9,980 bases of DNA, from positions 1 through 9,980 of the forward strand of contig NZ_JAIWNS010000093.1 in NCBI RefSeq assembly GCF_020216685.1, given 5' to 3'. The notes below the pieces were generated by a model. The model was not told the DNA's origin and searched no databases. It worked only from the letters and a program-made list of their open reading frames with translations. The translations under genes were made by a program, and so were the position numbers. Positions 6,488-9,980 of the stretch are shown here, in pieces (within the stretch, counting starts at the first letter, position 1; every line of letters starts with the position of its first letter). This DNA comes from Methanospirillum hungatei. GTDB taxonomy: Archaea > Halobacteriota > Methanomicrobia > Methanomicrobiales > Methanospirillaceae.

Positions 6488-7801
6488 TTATGATTCAACG
6501 GCAAACGCTATTGCTTTCTTGTATACCGATGAAACCCCGTCATTATTGATAACACAGAGATCCAGTTTCCCTGATTTGACTTCATCTGATAGTGGAGCAT
6601 CGATCTTCACCCGGATCTTCATGGTATTGTGGGTCAGGACCGGTTTTGGCTGATATGAGAACCAGGTCAGACTGTCGCCGGCAAGAAGGACCTCACACGG
6701 CTCCATAAATTCCCTCCCGGTAATGATTACATCGCTGGGTTTGTCAGGAGTAAGAACCGGAGCCTCTACCGAGATGATTACCGGCGGGATCTGTTTTCCC
6801 GTGATCTCGAATGGAACGGTAGCCTTTCCGGTCTTCGTAGTGATGACAAGGTTCCAGGTTCCCTGCTCTGCATCTTCCGGAATGTCAATCATTACGACGC
6901 CATACTTCTGGTTTTCGGTAAAGCAGTAATTGTACGCCTCAATTCCAACATTGTCTTTGACCAGTGTGACATATACCGGGGAGGAAAAATGATCGCCATA
7001 GATCTTAATTCCCATGGTATTGCCAGCCCCGCCGGAATATGGGTAGATGCTGGTGACATGAATCCCCCGCTCATTGACGATCTTCTCACTCATGCCAGCA
7101 AACCGGGGATCTGATACCGGTTCTTCCAGGGTCTGCTCAGGAGTTACCTCCGGAGTTGGAGTGATTTCAGGGGTGAGGGGAATATCGACAGATGCATTCA
7201 GGTCATCTACCAAAAAAGGCTGCGACCCGTTCAGGACTGTAATATTCACCACACCGGTTCTCATATCTCCTGCACTGGCCCTGATTGAGTACACACCTGG
7301 TTGCACGGTTTCAGGGATAGGGACCAGTACGGATCTCTTGGTGCTTCGGAGGATAAGACCAGGAACCTGTGAACCGACGCCGATTCCAAGCAGTTCAGAA
7401 TCAGGGATTGCGGTAAAATTAATCCGCTCACCGAAGAGTTTGACCGTATCAAGAGACCAGAGCCGTTCTTCGGTGTTCTTTAAAACTGCACCATCTTTCC
7501 CGGCTATGGTCATCGCCGAGACATCCAGGTTCAAGGTAAACTCTACCTCATCGCCGGGAGCCACTTCATCGGGGAAGGCAGACAGACTTCCCTTGAGGAG
7601 CATGGTGCCGCTTGGAGGTGCGGAATCACCGGTCCAGGTGGTAAACCCATGTCCAAAATTCTCAAAAAATGGCCCATTAAAGATAATCTGCTCTTCAGAG
7701 ACTGCTGCATGGGCAGAACAGGAGAACAGAATGAGGATCAGAATCGTCAGAACATACCGGTATACTCCATCAAATGCATATCTCTGTGCATGAATACCCA
7801 T
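6488..7801 (-). CDS. Exported IPT/TIG-domain surface protein
   Basis: The product is 437 residues from ATG at 7801, chosen because GGTGA lies a few bases upstream. The ATG at 7816 has no such site. Residues 1-32 are a signal peptide ending SAHA-A. The first part (about 35-195) is beta-rich with an immunoglobulin-like feel, including APGDEVEFTLNL and VQPGVYSIRA. A Pro/Thr/Glu linker (about 208-227, TPEITPTPEVTPEQT) leads to two IPT/TIG-like domains: about 248-334 (VTSIYPYSGGAGNTMGIKIYG) and 339-435 (PPVIISVEAPVLTPDKPSDV). These are Ig-like folds seen in cell-surface and adhesive proteins. There is no C-terminal membrane anchor or sorting signal, so the protein may be secreted or held through other envelope components. 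N-x-S/T sequons are present. It lies 129 bp downstream of a second exported-protein gene on the same strand. The domain type is fairly sure; the ligand is unknown. Confidence 0.85.
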   Translation of the reverse strand: MGIHAQRYAFDGVYRYVLTILILILFSCSAHAAVSEEQIIFNGPFFENFGHGFTTWTGDSAPPSGTMLLKGSLSAFPDEVAPGDEVEFTLNLDVSAMTIAGKDGAVLKNTEERLWSLDTVKLFGERINFTAIPDSELLGIGVGSQVPGLILRSTKRSVLVPIPETVQPGVYSIRASAGDMRTGVVNITVLNGSQPFLVDDLNASVDIPLTPEITPTPEVTPEQTLEEPVSDPRFAGMSEKIVNERGIHVTSIYPYSGGAGNTMGIKIYGDHFSSPVYVTLVKDNVGIEAYNYCFTENQKYGVVMIDIPEDAEQGTWNLVITTKTGKATVPFEITGKQIPPVIISVEAPVLTPDKPSDVIITGREFMEPCEVLLAGDSLTWFSYQPKPVLTHNTMKIRVKIDAPLSDEVKSGKLDLCVINNDGVSSVYKKAIAFAVES

Positions 7802-7930
7802 AATTTCACCGAACATTAAAAAGGAGATTGCAAGTTCCGGAATTTATTTGTTCCTGAAAAAAACGGCATATGAGTTTGGCACTGATGGCAGTAAAAGTGA
7901 TCAACCGGAATGAATATGCATTTTTTCCAG

Positions 7931-8365
7931 TCACACGCCAGATTTTGATTCATATTTCCGCTCGTACATATCGATAGCCTCCATTCGGCCTGAGGTATCA
8001 TCCGGACTGATAACTATATCACCTGCTTTAAGACCAAAATAATCAAGGATCTCCCTGATGAGCGGGATATCCATAAACCCCTCCACATTGCCGGATGAAA
8101 GCGACACGATGATCTGGTGTAATGACTTTTCTACCATGGAGAATATCGTTTCACCTTCGTCCCCATAGGAGATATCAAGCCCTGATTCTTTAAGCAGGTG
8201 AATCATCGCATCCATATCGCTATCGGCCGGAATCTTGTTGTCCAGAGCAGACTGATCTGCCATCCCTGGAGAAGAAGGAGTATCAGCAGATACACTGTTT
8301 CCAGCAGATACTGGAAGAACGGATCCACAGATCAGAACGGTCAGGATGAAGACGATGAACTTCAT
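7931..8365 (-). CDS. Small exported protein of unknown function
   Basis: I do not recognise this family. From ATG at 8365 the product is 144 residues. Residues 1-21 form a signal peptide (MKFIVFILTVLICGSVLPVSA). A low-complexity Ser/Asp/Ala linker (about 22-50) leads to a folded segment (about 52-125) with the predicted helices MDAMIHLLKESG, ETIFSMVEKSLHQIIVSL and PLIREILDYFG. The acidic, charged tail ends YERKYESKSGV. An upstream extension from TTG at 8425 is open but would put 20 polar residues before the signal peptide. No Shine-Dalgarno site is visible at the chosen ATG. It precedes the IPT/TIG protein gene on the same strand and is divergent from a lipoprotein gene. A separate frame continuing past its stop (to 7816) is discussed under findings. 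Confidence 0.65.
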   Translation of the reverse strand: MKFIVFILTVLICGSVLPVSAGNSVSADTPSSPGMADQSALDNKIPADSDMDAMIHLLKESGLDISYGDEGETIFSMVEKSLHQIIVSLSSGNVEGFMDIPLIREILDYFGLKAGDIVISPDDTSGRMEAIDMYERKYESKSGV

Positions 8366-8522
8366 GATGATCTGGATGAGATGTATCAATTCACCGGTCC
8401 GGGAAATGAAATTGACATTAGACAATATGGTCTTTTCTTCCTCATAACAACCTCGCTATGAAATCCGTACAGATCATATCATTCATTATCTCAAAAACCC
8501 AATACCCAATCCGGAGAACACC

Positions 8523-8987
8523 ATGAGAAGATCTTATACGCTCCTGTTACCGGGAATCCTTATAGCAGCAATATTTCTCTGCGGATGCAGTGCTCTTTTT
8601 CAAGAGCCGACAGTAACGGTGGGATCGGTTGACCTTGCATACATCAATGCCACGGACCTTGGTCTTGACGTTACTCTTGACATAAAGAACCCGAATGCGT
8701 TCGGGGTGACGTTTCAAAAAATCACTGCCGATGTCACATATCTCAAAGATGGAAACTGGGAACCGCTCAGTCATGTTGAGACAGGAACTCTTGACATAAG
8801 CACCGGTCAAAGTTCGGTTCTGCTTCCGGTGTCTGCAAAGAATGCAGATCTCATCAAAGCAGGATTTCAGGTCCTTCTGCAAGGTGAGATAACAATCCAG
8901 GTTGAGGGAATTGCACAGCCGTCCTTCTTTGGATTTGCTCCGGAGATCCCGTTCAGTAAAACGAAAACTATCCCCATCTCACTCTAA
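8523..8987 (+). CDS. LEA14/WHy-domain lipoprotein
   Basis: The product is 154 residues. A signal peptide with lipobox LCGC (residues 19-22) predicts lipid attachment at Cys22 and display outside the membrane. The mature part is one WHy/LEA_2 domain (about 30-150), an Ig-like beta sandwich. Diagnostic segments are DLGLDVTLDIKNPNAFGVTF (45-64), where the N-P-N turn is typical, then LSHVETGTLDISTGQSSVLL and a closing IQVEGIAQPSFFGF. Such proteins are linked to desiccation or stress tolerance in plants, but in archaea their role is mostly undefined. The start ATG has GGAG 6 nt upstream (8514-8517). It is divergent from a small exported protein gene and converges with hxlR, leaving 13 bp between stop codons. 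Confidence 0.88.
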   Translation: MRRSYTLLLPGILIAAIFLCGCSALFQEPTVTVGSVDLAYINATDLGLDVTLDIKNPNAFGVTFQKITADVTYLKDGNWEPLSHVETGTLDISTGQSSVLLPVSAKNADLIKAGFQVLLQGEITIQVEGIAQPSFFGFAPEIPFSKTKTIPISL

Positions 8988-8995
8988 GAGAGATG
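8975..8995. terminator. Hairpin at convergent gene ends (weak)
   Basis: CATCTC (8975-8980), a 9-nt loop and GAGATG (8990-8995) can form a hairpin across the lipoprotein stop codon, just before the convergent hxlR stop at 9001. No good T-tract follows in either direction, so a role as a bidirectional terminator is only suggested. Confidence 0.3.
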
Positions 8996-9000
8996 AGGAA

Positions 9001-9366
9001 TCAGGTGGAAGAATCACCCTGGCATTTTTTTTCCGGCAGGGAGCACCCGTTATGAAGCAGGTATTCTGAGCCCCAGGCACAGAGCGACTCGAGCACAGGA
9101 ATAACAGAGGTCCCAAGGGCCGTGAGGGAGTATTCTACCCGTGGGGGGACTTCCGGATAGATTTTCCTGCTGATCACCCCGTCGTCTTCCAGTTCCCGCA
9201 GTTGTTTTGTCAGCATCCGGGGTGATACCATCGGTAACCGTTCGGTCAGCTGGGTAAACCGAAGGGTTCCTCCTTTGAGCTGCCAGATGATAAGAGCCTT
9301 CCATTTTCCGCCAATTACGTCCAGGGCGGCCTCAACCGGGCAATGATACGGACCTTTTTCATTCAT
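9001..9366 (-). CDS. HxlR-family winged-helix regulator
   Basis: The product is 121 residues from ATG at 9366. Longer upstream frames have no homology-like sequence and cross the TATA box. HxlR hallmarks are [20 protein letters not shown] (9-28), the recognition region [20 protein letters not shown] (35-54), [10 protein letters not shown] (56-65), and the wing [16 protein letters not shown] (70-85). Cys9, before the Pro, sits where thiol-sensing HxlR proteins such as YodB carry their reactive cysteine. C96, C108 and C115 could pair with it. Sensing of quinone-like electrophiles or disulfide stress is therefore plausible but inferred. It is divergent from a DmpI-type tautomerase, a common way for a regulator to sit beside its target. 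A TATTTATA box at 9399-9406 gives a leader of about 10 nt, consistent with the absent Shine-Dalgarno site. Confidence 0.92.
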   Translation of the reverse strand: MNEKGPYHCPVEAALDVIGGKWKALIIWQLKGGTLRFTQLTERLPMVSPRMLTKQLRELEDDGVISRKIYPEVPPRVEYSLTALGTSVIPVLESLCAWGSEYLLHNGCSLPEKKCQGDSST

Positions 9367-9398
9367 GGATGGTCTTTTACTATTGATTAGGATGCAAT

Positions 9399-9480
9399 TA
9401 TTTATAATATAATTACTACCAATAGTATAGTAATGATACGTAAGGAACAATCGTGGGAACGAATAGGAAAGGTTCCTTCT
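9399..9480. promoter_or_regulatory. Divergent hxlR/tautomerase control region with palindromes
   Basis: TATA-like boxes face both ways: TATTTATA (9399-9406) toward hxlR and TTTATAATAT (9401-9410) toward the tautomerase. ATTACTA (9412-9418) pairs with TAGTAAT (9428-9434). Inside these lies TACT-n6-AGTA (9414-9427), similar in form to operators described for HxlR-family regulators. It would cover the predicted tautomerase start near 9432. Beyond it, AAGGAAC (9442-9448) and GTTCCTT (9472-9478), or the tighter AGGAA-AGG-TTCCT (9465-9477), could fold in the roughly 85-nt leader. Regulatory use is inferred. Confidence 0.5.
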
Positions 9481-9516
9481 TACCCCTGATTATCCTTGTA
9501 TCCGATGGAGAAAAGA

Positions 9517-9702
9517 ATGCCAGTAATATCTATTGAAATGGGACCGACCACTCCGGAAAAGAAGCAGGAACTCATACAGGCACTCACCACAGCGGCTGCA
9601 AAGATCACAAGTATCCCTGAACAGTCATTCATTGTTCTGATTAAGGAATATCCTCTTGATGCCATCGGTGTCGGGGGACAGCCATTGTCACAGAGGAACT
9701 GA
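9517..9702 (+). CDS. dmpI: 4-oxalocrotonate tautomerase family enzyme, DmpI type
   Basis: The product is 61 residues, the usual size of a 4-OT subunit (the canonical enzyme is a hexamer of short beta-alpha-beta chains). It starts MPVISIEMGP: removal of Met would expose Pro1, the catalytic base of the superfamily. GGAG 6 nt upstream fixes the start at 9517 rather than 9505 or TTG 9496. Further family features are EKKQELIQALTTAA (helix), FIVLIKEY (second strand) and the C-terminal IGVGG. By my alignment the Arg11 and Arg39 positions of canonical 4-OT hold Thr and Ile, so the classical 2-hydroxymuconate reaction is doubtful. The pattern fits the DmpI branch found in archaea, whose physiological substrate is unclear. 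The gene is divergent from hxlR and 65 bp upstream of an Fe-S protein gene. Confidence 0.88.
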   Translation: MPVISIEMGPTTPEKKQELIQALTTAAAKITSIPEQSFIVLIKEYPLDAIGVGGQPLSQRN

Positions 9703-9722
9703 TAATCTGAAGATTGCCCCCG

Positions 9723-9741
9723 TTAAAATTAAAAATATTGT
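9723..9741 (+). promoter_or_regulatory. TATA-like promoter of the Fe-S protein gene
   Basis: TTAAAATTAAAAATATTGT lies about 30-45 bp before the ATG at 9768. A transcript start near 9762 would leave a very short leader, consistent with the lack of a Shine-Dalgarno site. The gene can therefore be expressed independently of the upstream tautomerase. Confidence 0.45.
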
Positions 9742-9767
9742 ACACAAGTCAAAAGAGTTCAATTACC

Positions 9768-9980
9768 ATGACCACAATCACCATCGCCCCATCAAAATGT
9801 AACGGATGCAAAATCTGCATGTCCCTCTGCCCCTATGGCATCCTTGAGATGAAAGAGGGAGAAAAAGTCGCTTCTCCTAACCCGGACATGATACCGTTCT
9901 GCAGTAAATGCGGCCATTGCAGTGCAGTCTGCCCACAGGGAGCAATTGATGTTGACTATGACGGGGCAGGACCAATTCCC
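9768..9980 (+). CDS. 2x[4Fe-4S] ferredoxin-domain protein, N-terminal part; probable Fe-S nitroreductase
   Basis: The first 71 residues are present and the frame runs off the window. Two cluster motifs are complete: C11-x2-C14-x2-C17-x3-CP (C21) and C45-x2-C48-x2-C51-x3-CP (C55). This is the bacterial-type two [4Fe-4S] ferredoxin fold for low-potential electron transfer in the cytoplasm. The layout, with the first motif near residue 10, a spacer with LEM, then CGHCSAVCPQGAI, resembles the N-terminal domain of methanogen nitroreductase-family flavoproteins, so an FMN-binding nitroreductase domain may follow. A free-standing ferredoxin or another Fe-S oxidoreductase is also possible. With HxlR and DmpI next to it, a redox or electrophile-handling role is suggested. 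Confidence 0.85.
   Translation, partial: MTTITIAPSKCNGCKICMSLCPYGILEMKEGEKVASPNPDMIPFCSKCGHCSAVCPQGAIDVDYDGAGPIP

Noticed and set aside
7074..7793. Plus-strand open frame of 239 codons
   Set aside because: It lies entirely antisense to the IPT/TIG protein gene, has low-complexity Ser/Thr/Pro-rich translation and no recognisable motif or ribosome site. It is a shadow of the real gene.
8547..8882. Minus-strand open frame of 111 codons
   Set aside because: It is antisense to the WHy-domain lipoprotein, which has a lipobox, a good ribosome site and a complete domain.
1..9980. tRNA, rRNA, CRISPR array or intact insertion sequence
   Set aside because: I looked for cloverleaf-like elements, regularly spaced repeats and transposase motifs and saw none convincing.

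Overview
The window looks archaeal, most probably a methanogen of the order Methanomicrobiales and close to Methanospirillum. This rests on inference: AT-rich TATA-type boxes sit about 25 nt before probable transcript starts, several genes have no Shine-Dalgarno site, and the gene families fit (a DUF234 ATPase, a DmpI-type tautomerase, a secreted IPT/TIG protein with a Pro/Thr linker, HxlR and MarR regulators, an iron-sulfur N-terminus typical of methanogen nitroreductases). No rRNA, tRNA, CRISPR array or intact mobile element was seen.

Left part (1-3500, all minus strand). A MarR-type regulator (3457-3038) lies upstream of lon (2988-595), which encodes a complete bacterial-type LonA protease. 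A hairpin plus nine T's separates the two genes, and a strong terminator follows lon. Next comes the start of an exported thioredoxin-fold protein with a CGPC active site, cut by the window edge. The marR and lon promoters carry closely matching 21-bp interrupted inverted repeats, TAGTTAGG-n5-(C/A)CAAACTA. This suggests that the MarR protein represses both itself and lon.

Middle part (3500-7801). A gene-poor stretch of about 300 bp holds protein-like fragments in shifting frames. It is followed by an unrecognised exported protein with a Cys/His cluster (4750-3776, minus), divergent from a 59-residue two-helix membrane protein (4827-5006, plus). A DUF234-family ATPase gene (6416-5022, minus) is full length in a single frame but interrupted by TGA at codon 14 and TAG at codon 60, so it is a likely pseudogene. 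An exported IPT/TIG-domain surface protein follows (7801-6488, minus).

Right part (7900-9980). A small exported protein of unknown function (8365-7931, minus) is divergent from a WHy/LEA14-type lipoprotein (8523-8987, plus). An HxlR regulator with the family's N-terminal cysteine (9366-9001, minus) is divergent from a DmpI-type tautomerase (9517-9702, plus). The intergenic space between these two holds TATA boxes for both directions, a TACT-n6-AGTA palindrome and a leader hairpin. A 2x[4Fe-4S] ferredoxin-type N-terminus, probably of an iron-sulfur nitroreductase, begins at 9768 and runs off the window. HxlR, tautomerase and Fe-S oxidoreductase may form a small redox or electrophile-response module.
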